Shown: positions 1 through 5,244 of the stretch, piece by piece
How positions within the stretch are numbered: position 1 is the first letter of the stretch
Layout of the letters: every line of letters begins with the position of its first letter
Assembly: GCA_021791615.1 (NCBI GenBank)
Contig: JAJYWG010000063.1
Span: 1 to 5,509 of the forward strand
Length of the DNA: 5,509 nucleotides
Source of the DNA: Actinomycetes bacterium
Lineage (GTDB): Bacteria; Actinomycetota; Acidimicrobiia; Acidimicrobiales; RAAP-2
Direction of reading: 5' to 3'
Notes under the pieces: model-generated
What the model was told of the DNA's origin: nothing
The model's input: the letters and a program-made list of their open reading frames with translations, nothing else
Databases searched by the model: none
Position numbers and translations under genes: made by a program

Positions 1-99
1 CTCCTCGGGGCCCTGGGCAGCGACGAGCTGCGCCGCCAGCTCTCGGCGATCGACGGCTACGACCCCTCGGCGTGCGGCACCGTCGTCGACACCTTCTGA
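1..99 (+). CDS. C-terminal end of an unidentified protein (5' part outside window)
   Basis: Frame 1 is open from the first base to the TGA at 97-99 and gives 32 residues ending GYDPSACGTVVDTF. The pattern of a short helix (LGSDELRRQLSAI) followed by a GYD-x-S-x-x-G ending resembles the C-terminus of periplasmic-binding-protein-like domains found in MoeA-linked or helix-turn-helix proteins (PF12727 type), where the tail usually reads like 'GYDTSRTGEV'. That is a resemblance from memory over a very short stretch, so the family is tentative. The tail itself is convincingly coding: GC-rich third positions, no interruption, and no competing frame. It is followed immediately by a tandem repeat rather than by a clear T-tract terminator. 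Confidence 0.6.
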   Translation, partial: LLGALGSDELRRQLSAIDGYDPSACGTVVDTF

Positions 100-113
100 A
101 CCTTCTTGGCCCG

Positions 114-192
114 GGCGCCAGGGTGTCGGCGCCAGGGTGTCGGCGCCAGGGTGTCGGCGCCAGGGTGTCGGCGCCCGGGTGTCGGCGCCAGG
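114..192. repeat. Tandem repeat, 14-bp unit, 5 copies plus a partial copy
   Basis: The unit GGCGCCAGGGTGTC occurs at 114-127, 128-141, 142-155 and 156-169 without a mismatch. A fifth copy with one change (A to C) lies at 170-183, and a partial copy (GGCGCCAGG) at 184-192. The unit begins with the palindrome GGCGCC. The array starts 14 bases after the stop codon of the upstream gene and ends about 95 bases before the next promoter, so it is intergenic. A 14-bp period would shift frame in any protein, which argues against a coding role. It could arise by replication slippage and vary in copy number. It has no spacers and is not a CRISPR array. Confidence 0.95.
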
Positions 193-284
193 AGGGGGCT
201 CACCTTCGGGTCGCGCCGCGGCTCGCCACCTCGCACGGTCTCTGGCCGACGGCGTGGTATGGCCGCTCCCGGCTTTGTTCATGA

Positions 285-301
285 TGCTATAGTGCATAGC
301 A
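285..301 (+). promoter_or_regulatory. Extended -10 promoter overlapped by a perfect inverted repeat (operator candidate)
   Basis: TGCTATAGT at 285-293 fits the extended -10 form TGnTATAnT. No good -35 hexamer is seen 16-18 bases upstream, as is usual for extended -10 promoters. The same bases form a perfect inverted repeat, TGCTAT (285-290) and ATAGCA (296-301) around a 5-base centre, which is AT-rich against a GC-rich background. The predicted start site falls near 300, just ahead of the strong ribosome binding site GGGGAGGAG (305-313) for the gene at 320. A repressor bound to the repeat would cover the -10 element, so the layout suggests repression. The regulator is unknown. Confidence 0.55.
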
Positions 302-319
302 CTCGGGGAGGAGCGAACG

Positions 320-2602
320 ATGAGCACGACCACGAGCAGGTGGCGCACGAGCACGCGACGCCGGCACGTGGTGGGCGCCGAGCGTTCGAACCGGGTCGAT
401 CCTTCCCCCGCCCCACTGCAGGACGCGCCGGCCGGGGCGCCCGAGGTCTTGATCAAGGAGGCCCGCCGCCACCAGCGGCGGCGGTGGGCGGTGATCGTCC
501 TCGTGATCGTCGCCGTCGCCGGCCTCGTCGCCGGGCTTCTCGCGAGCATTCCTCCGTCGGGTCCGACGCGTTCGCGGTCCCACGAAGGACGAGCACCCTC
601 TGCGAGTCCGCCGCCGAGCCTCGAGCACCTGGCCGCGTCGGCGCCCCCGCCATCTCGGTGCTCGACAGGAACAGCAACCACACGTGGAGCGACCGTGCCG
701 GTCACGCAGTCCCTCGACGGAGCGTTCTCCGGCTGCTTGCGCGTAGGGAGCGTCCGATCCGGTTCGTACCACGTGGTCGTGGAGGCAACGCTGACGACCA
801 GTCGGCCGGACCGTGTCGAGCACGAGCCCCGGATCCGCCTCTCCATCTCGCCACGTTCGGGACGACCTGGGAGCCGCGTCACGGTGACGGGCGTCGTGAG
901 CGTGGCGCACGAGCTGGCGACGGCGCCACGCCCGAACGGCACATCCACGACCACAATTTGCTGGGGCGGGTGTCCCGGAGGGTTGTCGGACACGGTGGAC
1001 ACGGTCCATTGGTCGTCGCCGACCACCTTCCACGTGAGCTTCAAGGTGCCGGATGCACCCTGGGTCGAGGCAGGGCCGTCGGGGACGCCACGGGTGGTGA
1101 GGCTCGCGTCAGGCACCTACCGCATCGGTCTGCGGTGCGTGGGCCCGTTCACCTACAACGGGTGCGGGCTCGGGCCGGCGGAGAGCTCGGTGCGGTTCCG
1201 GATCGTCGTCCCGGCACACGCCCACGTGGCGCGCTGCCCGATCCCCACCGCCTGCGCCCTCCTCGCTCTCACACGGCGGAGCGCGATCCCCGCCCAGATG
1301 GTGCGGGTGAGAGGCTTCGCGCCACTCGTCTCGATGATCGGCACACGGCCCAACGGCGAAGCCCTCGACGTCCTCCCTGGGCCGGCCAAGGGACCGCAGA
1401 TCACCGTCGGCCGGGGCTCTCCACCCCGGGTCTCACTCAGCTACGGCTGGGTGCGCATGGGCGACGCGTCACTCGCCGTGAAGGCGCCGCCGACCTTCGC
1501 GAGCCTCGGGCGCTTCTCGGTCCTGAGCGAGACCGGCGATGGACTGGCACCGATCTCGGCGAACCCGGGAGCACCGGACCGCGTCGCGTACTGCGCACCA
1601 GGCGCCGTGGTGATCACGACGCTCGGCGCAGGCGGCGCGGTCACCACCACGAGCATCCCGACGGTCGGTGCCGTCGCCGCCCTTGCCAGGGCCGGGATGT
1701 CGCCAGTTCCGGCGTTCACACCGGCAGGAGAGCCGTCGAGTTGCGACACTGTGGCGCTTCCCAAGAGCGGCCCAGCGATCTTCCTGGCATTCGAGGTGCC
1801 CGTCGTCCCGACAGGAACCGTCGACCGGGACGTCGGCCTCGAGACGTCCGACGGGGGAGCCTCGTGGAGCGTGCTGCCCACCCCGCCCGGGGCGACCGTG
1901 ACGGGGTTCGGCGGCTTTCGCTACCAGTCCAACGCGGTCGAGGCGCTCTACTCGCCGGCGAGCCTCAGCGAGACCGTCGAGACCCCTCGCGTCGAGCAGT
2001 TCGATCCCGCGTCCGGGGCTTGGTATCCCACTGCGCTCGAGTGCCCGTCGAGCGGTCCGTGCGTCACGTTGGGCCCGTTCTCGGCGTCGAACTGCGCAGC
2101 TGGTGTTCATGCCCAGCAGGAGCTGCTGCGATCGAGCGACGGCGGCGCCTCCTGGGAGGAGCCCGCGTGGCCGACGCTCCTGGATCCGTGCGCCCATGGC
2201 GAGATCGCAGCGGTCTCGGAGTCCACGGAGCTCCTCGTCCACGGGTCCTTGCGCTTCCCCTACCTGGTCCTTCGCTCGACGGATGGTGGTGCCACCTGGA
2301 CCGATGTCGGCCTGCCCCGCACGCCATTCGCCTCGACCACAGGACCTGCCACAGGCCAGCTCACGCTGCTCTCCAACGGGGCGCTCCTTGCTCGCGCACA
2401 CGGTGCCGACGCCACGTGGGAGCTGCTCGTTCCTGGCTCGCAGCGCTGGTGCACGGTCCGCAGCGTTCCCGCCGCGATGCGATCGTCAGCTCGCGACGCC
2501 GAGGTGTCGGTCTTCGGCCGGCAGCTCTGGTGGGTGAACGCCGGTCGGGTTGCTCCTTCGTCGGTCCTGGACCACGTCGAGATCGCAGCCATCGGGTGCT
2601 GA
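320..2602 (+). CDS. Membrane-anchored extracytoplasmic protein with C-terminal Asp-box (BNR-like) beta-propeller
   Basis: The gene encodes 760 residues. The ATG is supported by GGGGAGGAG six bases upstream. Residues 1-55 are basic and cytoplasmic (RRHQRRRW at the membrane edge), 56-76 form one hydrophobic helix, and the rest is predicted outside. Residues 77-125 are a Pro/Ser/Thr-rich linker. Around 173-193 (LSISPRSGRPGSRVTVTGVV) and 321-336 are stretches like the first strands of IPT/Ig-like domains. Three Asp-boxes (S/T-x-D-x-G-x-S/T-W) end at W516, W612 and W660. Weaker relatives end at W568 and W700, giving a regular 40-52 residue period typical of propeller blades. Sixteen Cys, nearly all outside, suggest disulfides. 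Asp-box proteins include sialidases and non-enzymatic binding proteins; I see no sialidase catalytic set, so a binding or structural surface role is more likely. The specific ligand is unknown. It appears monocistronic. Confidence 0.9.
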   Translation: MSTTTSRWRTSTRRRHVVGAERSNRVDPSPAPLQDAPAGAPEVLIKEARRHQRRRWAVIVLVIVAVAGLVAGLLASIPPSGPTRSRSHEGRAPSASPPPSLEHLAASAPPPSRCSTGTATTRGATVPVTQSLDGAFSGCLRVGSVRSGSYHVVVEATLTTSRPDRVEHEPRIRLSISPRSGRPGSRVTVTGVVSVAHELATAPRPNGTSTTTICWGGCPGGLSDTVDTVHWSSPTTFHVSFKVPDAPWVEAGPSGTPRVVRLASGTYRIGLRCVGPFTYNGCGLGPAESSVRFRIVVPAHAHVARCPIPTACALLALTRRSAIPAQMVRVRGFAPLVSMIGTRPNGEALDVLPGPAKGPQITVGRGSPPRVSLSYGWVRMGDASLAVKAPPTFASLGRFSVLSETGDGLAPISANPGAPDRVAYCAPGAVVITTLGAGGAVTTTSIPTVGAVAALARAGMSPVPAFTPAGEPSSCDTVALPKSGPAIFLAFEVPVVPTGTVDRDVGLETSDGGASWSVLPTPPGATVTGFGGFRYQSNAVEALYSPASLSETVETPRVEQFDPASGAWYPTALECPSSGPCVTLGPFSASNCAAGVHAQQELLRSSDGGASWEEPAWPTLLDPCAHGEIAAVSESTELLVHGSLRFPYLVLRSTDGGATWTDVGLPRTPFASTTGPATGQLTLLSNGALLARAHGADATWELLVPGSQRWCTVRSVPAAMRSSARDAEVSVFGRQLWWVNAGRVAPSSVLDHVEIAAIGC

Positions 2603-2800
2603 CGACTGTGCGGCGCTGGCGCGGACATCCTCCCCCGAGGGATCCACCACGGTGAAGGACCGAGCCCTCGGCGAGGTGAATGGAGCTGCGCCGACGCCAC
2701 AGATCGAGGTAGGCGCCGGCAGGAACATCGTCAGCGTCGAGGGCGTCGCCGAAAAGCTGGAGGACGTAGCGGTACACCCGGTCATCTGCGCGTCGCAGGG
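2603..2800. other. Gene-free stretch downstream of the Asp-box gene
   Basis: I find no supported gene here. A minus-strand frame opens with GTG at 2777 and begins VYRYVLQLFGDALDADDV, which looks protein-like for about 45 residues. It then runs antisense through the 3' end of the large gene with no recognised motif and no ribosome binding site. It follows directly on the recombinase remnant, so it may be more debris. No T-tract terminator for the large gene is evident. Confidence 0.5.
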
Positions 2801-2884
2801 CTCAGGGGCGTGCGGGTCGACCCCGAAGTCGGCCATCTCGAGCATCGCGACGTCACTGCGCCGCAGCCCGCAGCCATAGTGCGC
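2801..2884 (-). pseudogene. Remnant of a tyrosine recombinase (phage-type integrase)
   Basis: Read from 2884 down to 2801, the minus strand gives AHYGCGLRRSDVAMLEMADF followed by GVDPHAPE. This matches the start of the catalytic domain of tyrosine recombinases, where the first catalytic Arg sits in a 'TGLRxxEL..L...D' motif; here it is GLRRSDVAMLEMADF. The particular 'DF...PHAPE' continuation recalls integrases seen in actinobacterial mobile elements. Only about 28 residues survive. The later H-x-x-R and Tyr boxes are absent and the frame departs from the family right after APE. There is no start codon with a ribosome site and no N-terminal arm-binding domain. It must be non-functional and marks past integration activity. 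The assignment is from motif memory. Confidence 0.5.
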
Positions 2885-2901
2885 GCGCCCGCAGGCCGGA
2901 T

Positions 2902-2927
2902 GACAGGAGCCTGAGACAGGAGCCTGA
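2902..2927. repeat. Tandem duplication of 13 bp
   Basis: GACAGGAGCCTGA occurs at 2902-2914 and again at 2915-2927, perfectly and back to back, in non-coding DNA between the recombinase remnant and the putative insertion-sequence end. It is probably a slippage duplication. Confidence 0.9.
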
Positions 2928-2942
2928 TAAGGGAGACGGTCA

Positions 2943-2962
2943 CGTCCGGATCCGTCCGGATC
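2943..2962. repeat. Tandem duplication of 10 bp (CGTCCGGATC x2)
   Basis: CGTCCGGATC at 2943-2952 is repeated exactly at 2953-2962. It directly abuts the IS21-like end that begins at about 2963, so it lies where a target-site scar would be expected. A tandem copy on one side only is not itself a target duplication. Confidence 0.85.
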
Positions 2963-3000
2963 TGTCATGGCCAGCGGAGTGAAATTCCCCCCGGCTGTTC
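2963..3000. mobile_element. Possible terminal remnant of an IS21-family element
   Basis: The segment starts TGTCATGGCCAGCGGAGTG and continues with AAATTCCCC. Read on the minus strand it carries GGGGAATTTCACTCCGCTGG. Ends of IS21-family elements are known to begin TG(T) and to carry repeated blocks of the type GGCCA...AAATTCCCC, to which this is similar. Only one end is seen, there is no istA or istB sequence, and the mazF-like remnant begins about 35 bases further on, so at most a solo end or deletion scar survives. The similarity is recalled and has not been searched. Confidence 0.3.
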
Positions 3001-3033
3001 GACGGGCCAAACGGCCATGTTCGGCGAGCGCAC

Positions 3034-3362
3034 CTACGCGAGACCGAGGACGGCCACGAGCGCTTCGTCGATGCTCCACATCTCCTCATGGGTGAGGTGG
3101 CCAACGAGGGCTCCGAGCCGCTGGGCATCGATCGCACCCAGCTGTTCCACCGGCATTCGCATGACGCTCCCCTCGGCGTGTCACGCTGCCGGCGTTCGGG
3201 GTCGTGACCCCTGTCGAACATGCAGGTAGATGGTGTGGCGCGGGCGGCGACGAGGCGGGTCAGCCGGCAGAGGTGCTCAACCGAGAGGCGCGACATCACC
3301 ACGGCCCGGCGGCCGCGTCGCCTGGGGAGGTCGCTGCGTTCGTCTCGCGCGCAGAGAAAGGG
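3034..3362 (-). pseudogene. Broken MazF/PemK-like toxin gene
   Basis: On the minus strand, one frame (3332 to about 3235) reads DLPRRRGRRAVVMSRLSVEH followed by LCRLTRLVAA. This is like the early MazF segment in which a 'DLP..GRRPVVVLSR' motif leads into the 'LTVAPVT' strand. A different frame then continues RHTIYLHV from 3240, meets TGA at 3183-3181, and resumes GSVMRMPVEQLGAIDAQRLG before LTHEEMWSIDEALVAVLGLA and the TAG at 3036-3034. That tail closely follows the MazF C-terminal pattern ('L..LS..EM..VD.AL...LGL'). Total span is about 110 codons, the normal MazF length, so the gene is near complete but inactivated by one frameshift near 3240 and one stop. MazF toxins are ribosome-independent RNases. 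No antitoxin is recognisable upstream, where the transposase begins. ATG at 3162 with AGGGGA upstream could still express a 42-residue tail. Confidence 0.5.
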
Positions 3363-3407
3363 TTCGCCGGACGGTTCCTGTTTCGGTACGCGGTCCAGTA
3401 CGAAAGG

Positions 3408-3430
3408 GCTCGCGAGACAACTACGCGAGC
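3408..3430. repeat. Inverted repeat, 7-bp perfect stem with 9-nt loop
   Basis: GCTCGCG at 3408-3414 is the reverse complement of CGCGAGC at 3424-3430, around AGACAACTA. It sits between the dead mazF-like gene and the transposase and could form a hairpin. It lacks a T-tract on either strand. It might be part of the lost outer end of the insertion sequence, but no partner copy was found after 4098. Confidence 0.6.
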
Positions 3431-3456
3431 ACAAGATGTTGTGGTAGCCGTGGCAC

Positions 3457-4098
3457 GTGCTGACCTGGGAGTTCGATGAGGGCCAGCCTCAGGCTGGTCG
3501 GCACTACCCCAGGGATTTGGCCGAGTTCAACCGGTGGTTCGGGACCGAGGCCAACGCCGTTCGGTATCTCACCGCGGTGCGGTTCCAGCACGGCATCTCC
3601 TGCCCGCGGTGCGAAGCGGCTATCACGTTGCCGGGGGGACCTCGCTGGTGGTGTGGAATTTGTCGGCGATGGTTCACTGCGACGACGGGGACGCTGCCCG
3701 AGCGGACGAAGGTGCCGCTCGCCACGTGGCTCGTCGTCGCCTGGCACCTCGTACAGACCAAGATCGGGGTCTCAGCACTCAGCGTCCAACGGATCACCGG
3801 CGTCGACTACGCCACGGCGTGGCTCCTGCTCCACAAGATGCGGGCGGCGATGGACCAGGAGGAGCGAGACAAGCTCAGCGGCGAGATCGAGTTCGACGAG
3901 ACCTACGTCGGTGGTGTGGGTCCCGGGGCAGGTGGCCGATCGCGCGGCAAGAAATCACCGGTCGCCGCGGCCTGCGAGGTGGTTTCACCAACCGCCATGG
4001 GCCGTGTCCGGCTCGCTCGCCTGCCTGACGCATCAGCCCTGGCCATCGCCGATTTCTTGGAGCAAAACGTTGAACCGGGATCGGTGTTGATCTCTGAT
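3457..4098 (+). pseudogene. IS1595-family transposase, truncated after the second catalytic Asp
   Basis: The frame opens at GTG 3457, inside the palindrome GCACGTGC with no good ribosome site. Residues 16-29 (HYPRDLAEFNRWFG) match the usual IS1595 start. A zinc ribbon follows (C49-x2-C52 ... C66-x2-C69) with the conserved WWCGICRRWFTATTGT context. Residues 103-126 (IGVSALSVQRITGVDYATAW) are the family's 'GVSALxLQRxLG..YxTAW' block. The first catalytic Asp is D147 in EFDETYVGG, with a basic glycine-rich loop after it. The second is D214 in NVEPGSVLISD. Family members then continue about 80-100 residues to a third acidic or Asn residue; here the sequence changes abruptly to RPLSGPHP and nothing further matches. 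Without the last catalytic residue it should be inactive. The frame stays open to 4377 and fuses to the next gene. No terminal inverted repeats were found. Confidence 0.85.
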
Positions 4099-4164
4099 CG
4101 ACCCCTCTCGGGGCCCCATCCACGCCGTGCTGGCGTTCTTTGCGGCAGGATCGAGAGCACATGG

Positions 4165-4745
4165 ATGTGCGACCTGCACCCCATGGGAAAGCGGACGGTG
4201 GACCTATTCGATGATCCTGCATGGAAGACGAAAACCGAAGCTGTCCACCCGGTGCGTCCCTCGCAAGCGGCGCTCATCTGCACGCTGACCCTCGTCGTCC
4301 TCTTCATGGCAAGCACGGCTCTCCCCTGGTTCCATAGCGCGAGACGCCCCCGTGGACGCCGTTCTCGCACTGGCTGAACCGGGGATGGTCGCCGGGATCC
4401 CAGAGATGGGGACTCCTCACGCTTGCCCTTGGCGCTGCGCTCGCCGCAGCGACTGGGACCACCATCCGGACGCGCCGCAAGATCCTCTTCGGTCTCTTAC
4501 CGGTTTTCGCTGCTGCTCTCATGGTCATGACCATCCTCGAGACCTCCGCCCATCTCTCGGTGGATCCCGGCCCAGCCCTCCAGGCCGACTTCGGGGCCTG
4601 CCAAACCGCCGCCAATCCGGGGCTCGCGCCCTTCGAGGACGACCTGGGCCGGTTCATCTTCACCCTGCACCGTGCTGACACCCCTCGGCTCTACGAGCAC
4701 CCGCAGTTCGGACGGCGCACCCAGGTCCATGCGCCCGCGTCTTGA
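4165..4745 (+). pseudogene. Small multi-pass membrane protein, interrupted by a one-base frameshift
   Basis: Frame 1 from ATG 4165 (or 4183, MGKRTVDLFDDPAW) gives a polar N-terminus and then a first membrane segment, AALICTLTLVVLFMASTALPWF. Frame 1 ends at the TGA at 4375-4377. Frame 3, open from 4338 to the TGA at 4743-4745, continues with TPFSHWLNRGWSPGSQRWG, a second segment (LLTLALGAALAAATG), a basic loop (TIRTRRK), a third segment (ILFGLLPVFAAALMVMTI) and a polar tail of about 70 residues. Joined by a one-base loss in the C5 run at 4347-4351, the product reads SARRPPWTPF across the junction and would be about 190 residues. The 'LPWF ... GWSPG..RWG' layout resembles small Trp-rich actinobacterial membrane proteins of unknown function; I do not recognise a named family. 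The intact starting point is unsure because truncated transposase sequence runs into it in frame. Confidence 0.5.
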
Positions 4746-4825
4746 TAGAGGACTTCCCACTCCTCACCGAGCTCATCTTGTGCCCGCTGGGCGAGATCGA
4801 GCTTCATGGCTTCCCAGCGGGTCAC
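4691..4825 (-). CDS. Small hypothetical protein, translationally coupled to the gene upstream
   Basis: The 44-residue product starts at GTG 4825-4823 (TRWEAMKLDLAQRAQDELG) and continues EEWEVLYQDAGAWTWVRRP before ending NCGCS and TAG. The GTG overlaps the TGA of the preceding gene as GTGA, with GGAGG close upstream, a classic coupling arrangement. An internal ATG (seventh codon) is an alternative start. The charged helix followed by WEVLYQD-xGxWTWV looks like a short alpha plus beta-hairpin fold. The terminal CGC could bind metal or simply be chance. Its last 55 bases run antisense to the 3' end of the broken membrane gene. I do not recognise a family. The tight overlap with its neighbour is the main evidence that it is real. 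Confidence 0.45.
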   Translation of the reverse strand: MTRWEAMKLDLAQRAQDELGEEWEVLYQDAGAWTWVRRPNCGCS

Positions 4826-5016
4826 TTCCTCCGGTCTGGTTCGATCACCCGCCCGTTGAAGAGCCGCTCAGCCCACTCGTTCCATTGCTTCAGGTCCTCG
4901 TGAAGAGTAGGGGCGAGCACGCCTCCAAGGGACAGCTGGCAGGCGCTCGAAGGCGTGCTGGGCAGCAACCAGACCCCGGAGGACCCATAGTCCCAGTCGA
5001 CGAGACAACGGCACAC
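4822..5016 (-). CDS. Hypothetical protein, 5' end uncertain (possibly truncated)
   Basis: From GTG 5016-5014 the product is 64 residues: VCRCLVDWDYGSSGVWLLPS, then SACQLSLGGVLAPTLHEDL, then KQWNEWAERLFNGR and VIEPDRRK. The pattern 'VDWDYGSSGVWLLP' followed by 'L...LHEDLKQWNEWAERLF' resembles short uncharacterised bacterial proteins in which a beta-hairpin with an acidic/aromatic loop leads into a Trp-rich helix ('L...L..WN..WE'). AGGAG lies about 10 bases before this GTG, so the start is possible. The frame is open upstream to 5436, however, and residues such as AFDQELGL just before the GTG look plausible, so the true gene could be longer. It cannot extend past about 5240 without running antisense to the antitoxin. 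It overlaps the next gene by four bases, suggesting a two-gene operon. No function can be assigned. Confidence 0.5.
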   Translation of the reverse strand: MCRCLVDWDYGSSGVWLLPSTPSSACQLSLGGVLAPTLHEDLKQWNEWAERLFNGRVIEPDRRK

Positions 5017-5210
5017 CAGACCAAGCTCCTGGTCGAAGGCTCGGCCTGCAGAGCCGGACCGGCTGCGTGGCCTGGCACTTGACGCGAACGGCGCTCTCCC
5101 GGCCGGGCTCCCTCGGGCCGGCAGAGGGCCGGAGGCTATGGGGCAGCCTGAGGTCGTAGTTCCGACGGGTTGCCTCGCGTCGCCAAACGCCCAGCTAGGC
5201 GAGCTGCTGA
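5017..5210. other. Intergenic region between divergent genes, with GC-rich hairpins
   Basis: This stretch separates the minus-strand pair from the plus-strand antitoxin and should hold the promoter of the pair, although I see no convincing minus-strand -10/-35. It contains two mutually exclusive foldbacks: CCGGCC (5099-5104) with GGCCGG (5116-5121), and CCCTC (5110-5114) with GAGGG (5124-5128). No T-tract follows either, so a terminator is not supported. Confidence 0.4.
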
Positions 5211-5240
5211 TTGAAGTGTACGTCAAACGGTGTACAGTGT
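5211..5240 (+). promoter_or_regulatory. Promoter of the antitoxin gene, with repeated GTGTAC operator half-sites
   Basis: TTGAAG (5211-5216) and TACAGT (5233-5238) make a good -35/-10 pair with a 16-base spacer. The start site is predicted 6-8 bases after the -10 element, at about 5244-5246, which coincides with the ATG at 5245. GTGTAC occurs at 5216-5221 and 5230-5235, a 14-base period, and each copy contains the palindrome GTAC. These lie between and on the promoter elements. Ribbon-helix-helix antitoxins commonly bind such short repeats to repress their own operon, so autoregulation is inferred. Confidence 0.6.
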
Positions 5241-5244
5241 CCCC

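Noticed and set aside
114..192. Tandem array as a CRISPR or iteron origin
   Set aside because: Units are contiguous 14-mers with no spacers, and there is no AT-rich region, DnaA box or replication gene nearby.
1469..2401. Long minus-strand frame of 310 codons
   Set aside because: It is entirely antisense to the Asp-box gene, rich in Arg and Gly, without recognisable motifs; a GC-driven shadow.
106..2655. A very long plus-strand frame (849 codons) through the tandem repeat and the Asp-box gene
   Set aside because: It is extremely rich in Arg, Pro and Gly with no domains, translates the tandem repeat, and lies out of frame with the well supported 320-2602 gene. It is open only because of high GC.
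4347..4351. Programmed -1 ribosomal frameshift in the membrane gene
   Set aside because: The sequence does not form a canonical X-XXY-YYZ slippery heptamer in the zero frame and no clear downstream stimulatory structure was identified. Mutation or sequencing error is simpler.
4304..4681. Minus-strand frame of 125 codons opposite the broken membrane gene
   Set aside because: Basic, Arg/Ala/Pro-rich and featureless. The plus strand shows hydrophobic membrane segments in the same interval.
4672..5082. Plus-strand frame of 136 codons opposite the small minus-strand pair
   Set aside because: No domain, Pro/Arg/Ser-rich, no ribosome site. The minus strand has the conserved-looking Trp segments and coupled overlap.
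5098..5132. Intrinsic terminator from the GGCC-rich foldbacks
   Set aside because: Stems of 5-6 bp without a following T-tract on either strand.
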